From Massilia sp. BJB1822 (GTDB lineage Bacteria > Pseudomonadota > Gammaproteobacteria > Burkholderiales > Burkholderiaceae_D), in contig NZ_JABWEB010000018.1 of NCBI RefSeq assembly GCF_013369485.1, positions 1-64,000 on the forward strand: a stretch of DNA of 64,000 bases, given 5' to 3'. Each line of letters starts with the position of its first letter. The stretch's first letter is position 1. Position numbers and translations under genes: made by a program. The notes under the pieces are model-generated. The model had not been told where the DNA came from. It did not search any database and saw only the letters and a list, made by a program, of their open reading frames with translations. Below, one piece after another: positions 1-8,265 of this stretch.

Positions 1-36
1 AAAAGCCCCGGCTGCATATGCAGTCGGGGCTTTTTT
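1..36. terminator. Bidirectional Rho-independent terminator
   Basis: A 10-bp stem (AAAAGCCCCG pairing with CGGGGCTTTT) encloses a self-complementary TGCATATGCA loop region and is followed by a T run. The A-run/T-run on both sides makes it usable in both directions. It would end transcription of the minus-strand DUF1840 gene beginning at 414 and of any gene entering from the left edge. Confidence 0.85.
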
Positions 37-63
37 GTTTTGCGCTTGCGTTTCAAAAAGGGC

Positions 64-414
64 TTAAACGCCCCAGATAATATCCTCGCCTTCGGTTTTG
101 GCTGCGCGCAGCATTTCCAGCAGAGGGAAAGCGCGCTGGGCGAAAGCGACTTTCTGCTTATCCGCCAGTTCCACATCTTCGCCGTCGTCCGGCAGGTCAT
201 GGGCATGGGTGTGGGCCGCGTGTTCGGCGTCGACCTCGGGATGCAGCTTGCTCAGGGCGACTTCCTGCTCCAGCAGAGCCAGAGCCTGGGGCGCTTCGGC
301 CGCCGTGATGACGCCGCGCGTGGGACTCTTCTTCCACAGATCCATGATGCGCTGAGCATGCTCGAGGTACATCATGACCGTGGGCGATGATTTGGATTTG
401 AATGTTATCAACAT
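64..414 (-). CDS. DUF1840 domain-containing protein
   Basis: A 116-residue soluble protein that begins MLITFKSKSSPTVMMY, the opening typical of the DUF1840 family of small proteobacterial proteins. The middle contains a His-rich stretch (HAAHTHAHD, about residues 64-72), and the C-terminal half carries a PLLEMLRAA segment usual for the family. No signal peptide or membrane segment is seen. The function of the family is unknown. It lies alone on the minus strand with a terminator directly downstream, so it is probably monocistronic. The start at 414 is supported by a full-length match to the family opening. Confidence 0.85.
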   Translation of the reverse strand: MLITFKSKSSPTVMMYLEHAQRIMDLWKKSPTRGVITAAEAPQALALLEQEVALSKLHPEVDAEHAAHTHAHDLPDDGEDVELADKQKVAFAQRAFPLLEMLRAAKTEGEDIIWGV

Positions 415-503
415 GGCGCCTTCCCCATATTTTTTGTTGACCTACTCTAAAGATAACACGACTTGCTGGTTTGCACCTGCCGGCCGGACTCTTTCAAGCG
501 ATT

Positions 504-1001
504 TCAATTCAGTTTAAACGAGCTCATGAAAGTTTCCACGGCTTCTTTCTCTATATGCTTTTCCGCGCCGATCACCACCACCTGATAGACCCGCTTGTCC
601 TTAAACAGGAAGCGGCCGATCAGCAGCGTGGGCATGCCTTTATTCATGCCCCTGGCTTCGACGTCCTTGGCGTTGCCGTTGGCGCTTTCCTTGGTGATGG
701 TCGCGCCGATATTCCTGACCATGGCGGTTTTCATGGCTGCTGCGGCTTGGGGTGCCTGGCTGGCATCGGGTACTTCGGCGCTGCCGATGGCAAACAGCGT
801 GCCATCGATTTCGGCGGCGGCCATCGTCATCTTCACCTCCAGGCCATCGAGATTGACGCTGCGGGTGTGGGTGGCGGGTTTGCCGGGGAAGAGCACGGCA
901 TAGGGCGCGTGGTTGCTGCGGAAGTCGCGCCAATCGAATTTGGGGCTGCAGGCGCTGATGGCGGCGGCTAGCAGGACCGCCAGTAGGGATAGTTTTTTCA
1001 T
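504..1001 (-). CDS. Putative outer-membrane or periplasmic lipoprotein
   Basis: A 165-residue protein with a lipoprotein signal: MKKLSLLAVL, a hydrophobic core, and a lipobox ISAC whose Cys (about residue 18) would be lipidated. The mature part has no domain I can name; it reads like a small alpha/beta secreted domain (residues about 30-165) ending in ETFMSSFKLN. The frame extends upstream to 1073, but the ATG at 1001 is chosen because it directly begins the signal peptide. No partner gene is evident, since the neighbour DUF1840 is 89 bp downstream on the same strand. Function unknown; lipoprotein export is the only confident statement. Confidence 0.75.
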   Translation of the reverse strand: MKKLSLLAVLLAAAISACSPKFDWRDFRSNHAPYAVLFPGKPATHTRSVNLDGLEVKMTMAAAEIDGTLFAIGSAEVPDASQAPQAAAAMKTAMVRNIGATITKESANGNAKDVEARGMNKGMPTLLIGRFLFKDKRVYQVVVIGAEKHIEKEAVETFMSSFKLN

Positions 1002-1185
1002 CCCATGATGGTAGCAGGCTCGCATGGCGATGTCGGTTAACTTTACATTGCCACTACCGAAAGTAACAAGCAATTTGCAAGTAAAATCCTTAAATCACTG
1101 ATTTTTATACGTATTATTGACTTGGTATTAATGTTGCTTACTTAGCTCCGCGCTCTTTGCGCACCGTCAATCAGGAGCTTTGTTT

Positions 1186-4100
1186 ATGCGCAAGTCTTTA
1201 CCCGTTTTCTTGTGTTGTATAGTGAGTTTGCTGCTGGCTCTGGCCATGCCGGCAGCACGTGCCGCGCCGTGGCTGTTTTCTATCGATACTTCCCGTCTCG
1301 CCGGCAGCAGCAGCGTGCTGGCTTTTGATTTCATCGGTTCTTCCGGCAATACGATCTGGATACGCAATTTCGATGCGCAGGGTTTGCTCTTTCCGCAGAC
1401 ATCGACCGGCAATGTGAACGGCTTGTTCCCGGATACGGTATCGCTTGCCACTTCCGGAAGTTTTTTCAACGAGGCTTCATTGAGCTTGCCGGCACTGGCC
1501 GCACAGATCACTTTTACCCTCGATTTGACGCATCTGGGGCCGCAGGGAGGGAGTGCGCCCGATGCCTTGTCCCTGTATTTTCTGGACCCGGTCAGCGGCT
1601 TGCCGCAATTCCCAAGCAGCGATCCCAGTGGCGCTGGCGCGCTGTTCCGTCTCGACCTGAATGGCAGCGATATGGGCGAGTTGACGATTTTCGATGCGGC
1701 CGATGTGACGGTCAGCGCCCGTCCCGGCACGCACAGCGTGCCTGAGCCAGCGAGCTGGCTGCTGGTGCTGCCTTTCGCGCTGCTGCTCGCATTGCGCCGC
1801 CGGACTGGCGGTGCCGCGCTGGCCTTGTGCGTACTGGCCTTGACTGGCATGCCGCATCTGGCGCGCGCCGACAGCCTGAATGGGCTGGTGAGCATCAGCA
1901 AAAGCGGTTTGGTGCTGAACCGCCTGACCAATACTTACGACAGCGTGATCACGGTAACGAATATTTCGTCGGCGCCCATCAGCGCCCCTTTTCAATTGAC
2001 CGTCAGCGCGATTTCCGCGGCCGGGGTGACGGTCTATAACAGTAACGGGGTTGATACCCAGGACAACCCCACAGTCGCAGCCACCTTGGAAATGGGCGTG
2101 CTGCAGCCTGGCGCCAAGGTGACGGTGCCGGTCAAATTCGTCAACCGCAAGCAGCGTGCCTTCAATTTTGCGCTGGCGGCCAGCGGCACGATTCTCAACA
2201 ACGCCAGCAGCACTCAGCTGGCGGTGCGTGCTTTTCACTATTCCGGCAATCCCGGCAGTCCACGCGGGGCAGCGGCCGGCGCGGGTGTGAAGCTGTCGGT
2301 GAATGGCGTGTTGCGCGCCGTGGCCGATGCCAGCGGCCAGGCCAGCTTCCTGCTGCCGCTGGATGTGCAGTCGCTGTCTGCGCGCCGCGCGCCATCGCAT
2401 GTCGGAACGGCGGAACTGGACCTGCGCCGTGGTACGGGAAATAGCGTCGATATCATTCTGAGCGACGATGGCGAGGTCTATGCCGACGCCGCGCTGCGCA
2501 TCGACCAGGTGCAGCATCTGCTGCTGCCGAATAGCTTCAGCAATTTGACGCTGCGCCTGATCGGGCCGAACGAAAGCACGATCAAGATCACCGACCTGGC
2601 GACGGTGGAACTCTTCAATTCCATTGGCCAGAGCCTGGGCGACCTGACTTCGCTGTTTGCGCTGAATGCCGATGGTTCGATCATGGCACCCGATATGGCG
2701 GCGCTGCGCTCGCGCATTGTTGGCAAGAGTGGACGGCTGACGCTTGCCGTGACGGGACTCGACGCACAGGAAAATGTCTATCGCGCCACGGCTTCCTTCC
2801 ACCTGACGCGCAATGCGGTGCGCGGCAGCCTGGCCGCGCCGCCATCTTTCCCGGGGCTGCAGCTGGGCGGCATCCGCATCGTCGGCAAGATACTGAATAC
2901 CGACGTGGTGGCATACACCCTGTCGGAAGCGGATGGCAGTTTTGATTTCCCCAATCTGCCGAACGGGAATCTGAGCATCTCCGCCGAGACTTTCCAGAAT
3001 CAGCGCTACTACTATGGCACGGGCGTGTTCTCGCTGACCGGCGCCGCCAATCTGAATATTCCCCTGCTTTCCTCGCTTGACGATGCTTCCACTGCGCCAG
3101 CTTCGAACAAGCTGGAAGCCCCAGTGCCGGAAGGGGAGCGCATCGTTGGCTATAACGCGCGCCGCCCCGAAGACATGAAAACCGGCCAGGAGCCGGCCCT
3201 GCCTGCGCTGGATCGCCGCGCGCGCCAGGCAGGCACGTTGGTCCCGGCGACGGTCAGCGTCGTTGCGGGCCTGCGTAATGTGCCCAGTACGCAAACCGCG
3301 AAGCTGGCTGTGCCCAAAGGGACGGCCAAGGTTACGCTCAGCTATAACGTGGCGAGCGCCGAATACCCTTACTACATCACACAGCAAAGCGTGTACAACG
3401 ACGTGTGGGGCATCAAGGTCTTCGGCGGGCCGCAGGGCACGCAGCTGTTCGACCTGACGCGCCAGATCAATACCCAGCTGACCCAGGCGCCCATCTGGCT
3501 TTCCGATGGCACCACTGGCATCATCGAAAAGACTTTTGATGTACGGGCCATGGCGCGCGATAGCGACATTGAACTCACGCTGACGGCATTCGCCACCAAT
3601 ATCGGCGATAGCCAGCTGCCGACCTCTCTCAATGCGCGCATTGAAGTTGGCGGAAGCCTGAGCATCAACTCGGTGGCGCCACTCGATGATTCCTGGGTGG
3701 CATACAACGACAAGAGTTACTACAGTGTGCCGGAGAGCGGCCGCAGGAACGCCTTCCAGCGCCGCAATGCCTTTGATGTGACCAAACCTGAAGGGGCTAC
3801 CATCACTGGTCTGAAAGTTGAGCTGCTGGCCGCTGGCGCCAGCTCCGTCGTGCTGGATGAAGCGCCCGGCGCCAACGTCAGCGTCGTGGATGACAAGACT
3901 TTGCGCAGCACGGTCACTTTCGACTCGCAGTCTTCCACGGTGAACAGCGTGCCGCCGCCAACGAACGCCATTCAGTACCGCTATACGCTGCGCGCGAAAG
4001 CGGCCGATGGCAGTATGCTGTCCGCGGAAAAAACGGATACCGGCAAGCGCCCCTTGTGGCGCCTGCCTTCCGGCCTGCCGCGCTACAGCCTGCGCGAGCC

Positions 4101-4656
4101 GGGCGGCGATGACTGGACATCGCAGCGCACCTACAACTGGATTGAGGCCAATCTTGGCCTGCTGCGCGCCATCAACGATATCTCGGGCGAGCACGGCAAG
4201 GATCTGGGCCATGCCGGCCATGCGCGCGGCAGCGACATCGATATGTATCACCTCTACACATTCCAGGGCGCGAATGCGGGCAGCGGCACTTCCAATTATG
4301 TGCAACTGGTGGCGCGCGTGAAGGATCTGCCGAAGCAAAAGAGCAGTAATTTGCTGCAGCGCGCGCAGGGATTGGCAGCATTGGCTGAGGTGACGGCCTG
4401 GATTCTGGCATCGCGCAGCGGTCTGGATGCGCTGGCCGCGAACGCCGATGTGCAGCAGATCGGCTATATCCGTGGCGGTCCAGGTTCGGCCGGCATTGCC
4501 GGCGCGGACTGGGGCTATCGACTGCTGACCACGGGGCTGGTGACGGTCGATGGCGCGGAATACGATCTGAATGTAGGCAGCTGGGCCAACGCCAAGTACC
4601 GCGCCTGGGCCAACCACCACCACCACATCCATATCACGCTCGATCCGTCGGATTAA
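1186..4656 (+). CDS. Exported PEP-CTERM protein fused to Ig-like repeats and a C-terminal LAS-type metallopeptidase-like domain
   Basis: This frame encodes 1156 residues; the ATG at 1186 lies 8 bases after AGGAG (1173-1177). Residues 1-26 are a signal peptide, followed by a domain of about 155 residues like those of short PEP-CTERM proteins. A sorting signal follows: VPEPASW at 185, a hydrophobic helix, then an Arg cluster (RRR, about 204-206). Instead of stopping, the frame runs into a second signal-like helix ending PHLARA|DS near 228. The rest has beta-sandwich and carboxypeptidase-regulatory-like repeats. The last 150 residues carry HxxGxxxD (H1012, D1019) and HxH (H1147, H1149), the zinc-ligand pattern of LAS peptidases (VanY/MepA/Hedgehog type). 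Exosortase anchoring is family knowledge; peptidase activity is inferred. It stands alone and ends convergent to comM. Confidence 0.8.
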   Translation: MRKSLPVFLCCIVSLLLALAMPAARAAPWLFSIDTSRLAGSSSVLAFDFIGSSGNTIWIRNFDAQGLLFPQTSTGNVNGLFPDTVSLATSGSFFNEASLSLPALAAQITFTLDLTHLGPQGGSAPDALSLYFLDPVSGLPQFPSSDPSGAGALFRLDLNGSDMGELTIFDAADVTVSARPGTHSVPEPASWLLVLPFALLLALRRRTGGAALALCVLALTGMPHLARADSLNGLVSISKSGLVLNRLTNTYDSVITVTNISSAPISAPFQLTVSAISAAGVTVYNSNGVDTQDNPTVAATLEMGVLQPGAKVTVPVKFVNRKQRAFNFALAASGTILNNASSTQLAVRAFHYSGNPGSPRGAAAGAGVKLSVNGVLRAVADASGQASFLLPLDVQSLSARRAPSHVGTAELDLRRGTGNSVDIILSDDGEVYADAALRIDQVQHLLLPNSFSNLTLRLIGPNESTIKITDLATVELFNSIGQSLGDLTSLFALNADGSIMAPDMAALRSRIVGKSGRLTLAVTGLDAQENVYRATASFHLTRNAVRGSLAAPPSFPGLQLGGIRIVGKILNTDVVAYTLSEADGSFDFPNLPNGNLSISAETFQNQRYYYGTGVFSLTGAANLNIPLLSSLDDASTAPASNKLEAPVPEGERIVGYNARRPEDMKTGQEPALPALDRRARQAGTLVPATVSVVAGLRNVPSTQTAKLAVPKGTAKVTLSYNVASAEYPYYITQQSVYNDVWGIKVFGGPQGTQLFDLTRQINTQLTQAPIWLSDGTTGIIEKTFDVRAMARDSDIELTLTAFATNIGDSQLPTSLNARIEVGGSLSINSVAPLDDSWVAYNDKSYYSVPESGRRNAFQRRNAFDVTKPEGATITGLKVELLAAGASSVVLDEAPGANVSVVDDKTLRSTVTFDSQSSTVNSVPPPTNAIQYRYTLRAKAADGSMLSAEKTDTGKRPLWRLPSGLPRYSLREPGGDDWTSQRTYNWIEANLGLLRAINDISGEHGKDLGHAGHARGSDIDMYHLYTFQGANAGSGTSNYVQLVARVKDLPKQKSSNLLQRAQGLAALAEVTAWILASRSGLDALAANADVQQIGYIRGGPGSAGIAGADWGYRLLTTGLVTVDGAEYDLNVGSWANAKYRAWANHHHHIHITLDPSD

Positions 4657-6191
4657 GCGGGTAAGTGCAATGCGCTCAGCGCTCGCGCAGGGCGCGACGG
4701 CACTGGATCGCTTCGCTGACGTGGTGGTCGGCGATGATGGCGGCGCCATCCAGGTCGGCGATGGTGCGCGCTACGCGCAGGATGCGGTGCCAGGCGCGCC
4801 GACCAGTGAAACTTCTGCATCGAGCCGCGCAGCGTTGCTTCGGCCTTGCGTTCGAGCCGGCACCAGCGGTCGACTTCAGCGCTGTTCAATTGTTGATTGC
4901 TTTTCTTCTGGCGTGCCAGCTGGCGTTGAAAGGCCGCTTCCACACGTGCCGCGATGACGCTCGATGTTTCGCCGTCCGCGTTTGCCGCCAGGCGTTCGGC
5001 CGACACGGCGCCCACTTCGATCTGCATGTCAATGCGGTCCAGCAGCGGGCCGGAAATGCGGCTTTGATAGCGCAGCACCACGTCGGGCGGGCAGCGGCAG
5101 GCCAGCGTTTCGTGGCCGAGGTAGCCGCATGGGCAGGGGTTCATCGCAGCGATCAGCTGGAAGCGCGCCGGGAAATCGGCCTGGCGCGCGGCGCGCGAGA
5201 TCGTGACCTTGCCCGACTCCATCGGTTCGCGCAGCACTTCCAGCACGCGCCGGTCGAACTCGGTCAGCTCGTCGAGAAAGAGCACACCGCAATGGGCCAA
5301 TGAAATCTCGCCCGGATGCGGCACGCTGCCGCCGCCGACCAGGGCCACGCCCGACGAGGTGTGGTGGGGTGCGCGATAGGGGCGCACCTTCCAGAGCGCG
5401 GCCTGGAACTTGCCGCTCAGGGATTGCACCGCAGCGGCTTCCAGCGCTTCTTCATCCGTCATATGCGGCAGCAGGCCGGCGAAGCGGCTGGCCAGCATGG
5501 TCTTGCCGCTGCCGGGAGGGCCGACCAGCAGGATGCTATGGCCGCCGGCTGCTGCGATTTCCAGCGCGCGCTTGGCCACCCGCTGGCCTTTGACTTCGGC
5601 AAAGTCGGGATAGCAGGGCGCCAGCGGCAGGGCCGCCGCGATATGGCGCGGCAGGCGGCCTTCCTCGGTCACAGCGCAGAGATGGCTGCACACTTGCGAC
5701 AGCGAACGGGCAGGATGGATCAGCGCTTCGCTCACCAGGGCCGCTTCGTCGGCATTTTCCAGCGGGAGGATAAAGGCGCGCGTCTTGCTGGCGCGCTTGC
5801 GCTGCATGGCGAAGGTCATCGCCAGCGCGCCACGGATTGGACGCAGCGCGCCCGTCAGCGACAGTTCGCCCGCAAACTCGTACTGTTCCAGGCCACGCGT
5901 GGGAATCTGGCCCGACGCGGCCAGAATGCCGATGGCGATAGGGAGATCGAAGCGTCCGGATTCCTTCGGCAAGTCGGCTGGCGCCAGGCTGACGGTGATG
6001 CGCTGGGCTGGCATCTCATAGCCCGCGGTCTGGATTGCCGCGCGCACGCGGTCGCGCGCTTCCTTCACTTCGGTCTCAGCCAGGCCGACGATATGAAAGG
6101 CCGGCAGGCCATTCGCCAGATGCACTTCGACGCCGACTTCGGGGGCGTCCATTCCAGCGAGGGCGCGGCTGCGCAGAACGGCGAGGCTCAT
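4653..6191 (-). CDS. comM: YifB/ComM family Mg-chelatase-like AAA+ ATPase with a 3' frameshift
   Basis: The gene starts at the ATG at 6191, with GGAGG 8 bases upstream. It has the N-terminal ChlI-like fold (residues about 1-180), a Walker A GPPGSGKT (224-231), a Walker B-like LFLDEL and the conserved PCPCGY segment. In the sequence as given, the C-terminus after about residue 466 (FHWSAR) is replaced by a low-complexity Arg/Pro/His tail ending at 4653. Reading the next frame from the GCGCGC at 4794-4799 restores the expected ending (AWHRILRVARTIADL to AIQCRRALRER) with a stop at 4676-4678. This equals loss of one GC dinucleotide. ComM is a helicase that promotes branch migration during natural transformation. 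Either a recent mutation or a sequencing error is possible. Confidence 0.9.
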   Translation of the reverse strand: MSLAVLRSRALAGMDAPEVGVEVHLANGLPAFHIVGLAETEVKEARDRVRAAIQTAGYEMPAQRITVSLAPADLPKESGRFDLPIAIGILAASGQIPTRGLEQYEFAGELSLTGALRPIRGALAMTFAMQRKRASKTRAFILPLENADEAALVSEALIHPARSLSQVCSHLCAVTEEGRLPRHIAAALPLAPCYPDFAEVKGQRVAKRALEIAAAGGHSILLVGPPGSGKTMLASRFAGLLPHMTDEEALEAAAVQSLSGKFQAALWKVRPYRAPHHTSSGVALVGGGSVPHPGEISLAHCGVLFLDELTEFDRRVLEVLREPMESGKVTISRAARQADFPARFQLIAAMNPCPCGYLGHETLACRCPPDVVLRYQSRISGPLLDRIDMQIEVGAVSAERLAANADGETSSVIAARVEAAFQRQLARQKKSNQQLNSAEVDRWCRLERKAEATLRGSMQKFHWSARLAPHPARSAHHRRPGWRRHHRRPPRQRSDPVPSRPARALSALHLPA

Positions 6192-6389
6192 CGTTTTTAC
6201 CTCCGGACGGGAACAGTGTCCGGCTATCGTAAAAGGGCATCCGGTGCCGGCTTTGCGCTGGCGCAAAAACAGAACGGAGCCCATGCGCAAATATAGACTC
6301 CTTTTGCTGGCGGTCATGGCAAGTTTGTCACGCTTGCCGCGATTGCAGATGTTTAGGCCGCAGATGCTGGATGGCGAGCGGCCCTGCGA

Positions 6390-7196
6390 TCAATCCCACT
6401 TTGGCGCGAGGCCGGCTGGATCGACTTCGCGGCCGTTGCGTTCTAGCGCGGCGATCTGCGCCATCTCTTCGGCGCTCAGACGCAGCGTCTGCGCCAGGAG
6501 GTTGCTGGCGAGGTTCTCGCGCTTGGTGGATGACGGAATCACCGAATAGCCCAGCTGCAACGCCCATGCCAGTACCACCTGGGCAGGACTGGCGTTCCGG
6601 CCTTGGGCGATCGCGCCGATCACCGGATCGCTCAGCACCTTGCCGTAAGCGAGCGTCATGTAGGAGGTGACGTGAATGCCTTCGCTCTGCAGGAATTCGA
6701 CCAGGGTGCGGTTCTGCAGATAGGGACTCAGTTCGATCTGGTTGGTGGCGATGGCGTCCTTGCCGACGGCGGCGATGGCTTGCCTGGTCAGCTCGATATT
6801 GAAGTTCGAGATGCCGATCTGGTGCGTCAGGCCTTGCGCCTTGGCGTCAGCCAGCGCCTGCATGAAGGTCGCGACGTCCACGCCATTGCCGGGGGCAGGC
6901 CAGTGGATCAGGGTCAGGTCGACATAGTCGGTGCGCAGCTTGGACAGGCTTTCCTTCAGGCTCGGCACCAGCTTTTCCGGGCTGTAGTTGTCGACCCAGA
7001 TTTTGGTCGTCAAAAAGAGGTCTTCGCGGCGCACGCCGGAAGCGGCGATTGCTGCGCCGACTTCTGCTTCGTTGCCGTAGATCTGGGCGGTGTCGAGGCT
7101 GCGATAGCCCAATTCCAGGCCGTTGCGCACCGAGTCAATGACAACCTGGTCTTGCAGGCGGAAGGTGCCGAGGCCGAAGGCAGGGATCTTGCTCAT
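6390..7196 (-). CDS. dkgB: 2,5-diketo-D-gluconate reductase B-like aldo/keto reductase
   Basis: The protein of 268 residues matches the length and sequence style of E. coli DkgB throughout: FGLGTFRL opening, YRSLDTAQIYGNE (with the catalytic Tyr), LIHWPAPG, the NADPH-binding IGISNFN and IPSSTKRENLASNL segments, and a GLAPKWD ending. It reduces 2,5-diketogluconate, methylglyoxal and other small aldehydes with NADPH in the cytoplasm (family knowledge). Two adjacent ATGs exist at 7199 and 7196; the second is chosen because AAGGA then has 7-base spacing and the protein begins like the family (M-SKIPAFG). It appears monocistronic; an 11-bp-arm palindrome lies about 80 bp upstream. Confidence 0.93.
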   Translation of the reverse strand: MSKIPAFGLGTFRLQDQVVIDSVRNGLELGYRSLDTAQIYGNEAEVGAAIAASGVRREDLFLTTKIWVDNYSPEKLVPSLKESLSKLRTDYVDLTLIHWPAPGNGVDVATFMQALADAKAQGLTHQIGISNFNIELTRQAIAAVGKDAIATNQIELSPYLQNRTLVEFLQSEGIHVTSYMTLAYGKVLSDPVIGAIAQGRNASPAQVVLAWALQLGYSVIPSSTKRENLASNLLAQTLRLSAEEMAQIAALERNGREVDPAGLAPKWD

Positions 7197-7273
7197 CATG
7201 TATTCCTTGAATTGAATGGTGGCCGTATTCTGGCGTCGAATGCTGATGAGATAAATGCCGTTAAAGGTCAAAA

Positions 7274-7296
7274 ATATTTGATTTCAAATCAAATAT
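7274..7296. promoter_or_regulatory. Perfect AT-rich palindrome, candidate operator upstream of dkgB
   Basis: Two 11-bp arms (ATATTTGATTT and its exact complement) flank a single central C in the intergenic space between dkgB (minus) and the small exported protein gene at 7397 (plus). It lacks a T run and so is not a terminator. Its length and symmetry fit a binding site for a dimeric repressor or activator. No regulator gene lies beside it, so the binding protein is unknown. Confidence 0.5.
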
Positions 7297-7396
7297 GAAA
7301 AATAGAGCAATCATTGCAACTTTGACAAAGTTGCGCTAAACAGGTACACTGCTATTTCATTCCAGAAATGTTTGTAAATCGGCTGGAAGACCTAGC

Positions 7397-7762
7397 ATGA
7401 AAAAAAGTCTTATCGTTCTCAGCGGTTTTGTGTTTGCCGTGCTTGGTGGCATGTGCTGGGAAATCCTTTTCTGCGACGAATACGCGCAAGCCGCCGCCTT
7501 GATCCGGCAATCGGAACATCTCTTTGGCGGCGTGCAGCGCATTGTTCCCCTGCGTCATAAAAGCATAGAAAAAAGCGCGGGCGTCAGCTGCACGCTGCAT
7601 CAGGTATATGTGATCGGGGAAGGGCGCTCGGCCTTTGCCAATGTGGTCTGGCGTTCCGATGGCGAGCAGGCGGTTGGCGCGGGGCGCCTGGTGATTGCGG
7701 GCGACGACAGCATCGACGGCGTGCTGCATGAGCAGCTCAGCGCCGATTGTCCCCTGCCTTAA
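7397..7762 (+). CDS. Hypothetical exported or membrane-anchored protein
   Basis: A protein of 121 residues that I do not recognise. It begins MKKSLIVLSGFVFAVLGGMCW, an uncleaved anchor or signal peptide (residues 4-22), followed by a compact soluble domain. The domain contains Cys26, Cys67 and Cys118, suggesting possible disulfides in the periplasm. The pattern VYVIGEGRSAFANVVW reads like an edge of a small beta domain. A GGAAG is a plausible ribosome-binding site. It is flanked by dkgB (divergent) and ubiK (convergent), neither of which suggests a function. Confidence 0.65.
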   Translation: MKKSLIVLSGFVFAVLGGMCWEILFCDEYAQAAALIRQSEHLFGGVQRIVPLRHKSIEKSAGVSCTLHQVYVIGEGRSAFANVVWRSDGEQAVGAGRLVIAGDDSIDGVLHEQLSADCPLP

Positions 7763-7816
7763 GCCTGCACTGAAATGGATGGCGCGTCTGCGCCATCGCG
7801 GGGCAATTCTCTCTAA

Positions 7817-8062
7817 TTACTTCTCATCCGCCAGTTTGGCTTCGATTTCGGCCAGACGGGCTTCCACCAGTTCCAGGCGGGCGCGGGTCTTGGCCAGCAC
7901 CTGCGCCTGAATCTCGAACTCCTCGCGCGTGACCAGATCGAGCTTGGCGAAGCCCTGGGTCATCATCGCCTTCACATTTTTTTCGATGTCTTTGGCGGGC
8001 GAGTTTTCGATTGCCTGATTGATCTTGCTTTGCAAGTCGTTGAAGAAGTTGTTCATGTCCAT
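7817..8062 (-). CDS. ubiK: Ubiquinone biosynthesis accessory factor UbiK (BMFP family)
   Basis: A small protein of 81 residues with the UbiK/YqiC arrangement. The amphipathic N-terminus (MDMNNFFNDLQSKINQAI) is followed by a linker and a C-terminal coiled coil with the typical VTREEFEIQAQVLAKTR and LEARLAEIEAKL heptads. In E. coli, UbiK forms a complex with UbiJ and supports aerobic ubiquinone synthesis at the membrane (family knowledge). The ATG at 8062 is preferred because GGA lies 6 bases upstream; ATGs at 8068 and 8056 are alternatives. It is transcribed away from the torF-glnK-amtB unit, and the NtrC-like sites lie just upstream of its start. Confidence 0.88.
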   Translation of the reverse strand: MDMNNFFNDLQSKINQAIENSPAKDIEKNVKAMMTQGFAKLDLVTREEFEIQAQVLAKTRARLELVEARLAEIEAKLADEK

Positions 8063-8087
8063 GGTCATTCCGTGCTTTGGTTGGATT

Positions 8088-8126
8088 TGCACCACGCCAG
8101 TGCGATTCCAGCATCCATTTGGTGCG
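8088..8126 (+). promoter_or_regulatory. Tandem NtrC-like binding sites
   Basis: Two 17-bp dyads follow the NtrC pattern GCAC-N7-GTGC. Site 1 (8088-8104) is TGCAC-N7-GTGCG, and site 2 (8110-8126) is AGCAT-N7-GTGCG. Their centres are 22 bp apart, two helical turns, as is usual for cooperative NtrC pairs. They lie about 70 bp upstream of a sigma-54 promoter-like sequence, a normal enhancer distance. The match is by eye to the enterobacterial consensus. Confidence 0.65.
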
Positions 8127-8176
8127 AAACAATGCAAAATTGCTATGTAATCAGCTGTCTGCGTGTTAACACTTGC

Positions 8177-8192
8177 TGGCACGCATTCTGCT
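8177..8192 (+). promoter_or_regulatory. Sigma-54 (RpoN) promoter for torF-glnK-amtB
   Basis: The sequence TGGCACGCATTCTGCT matches the -24/-12 consensus TGGCAC-N5-TTGCW with only the first T of the -12 box changed to C; the invariant GG and GC have the required spacing. Transcription would start near 8203, leaving a leader of about 60 bases to the torF ATG at 8266. Together with the NtrC-like sites it indicates nitrogen-starvation control. Confidence 0.75.
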
Positions 8193-8265
8193 AATGAGTC
8201 GTGGTGAAGCTTGTCGATCCCCTGAATTTTAAACCGCATTAAAAGTTCATCCAAAGGAAATCGCC

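Noticed and set aside
1477..4749. Very long antisense open frame opposite the PEP-CTERM fusion gene
   Set aside because: It has no recognisable domain or ribosome-binding site and a biased composition (Arg/Gln/Ala/His) typical of the shadow of a GC-rich gene.
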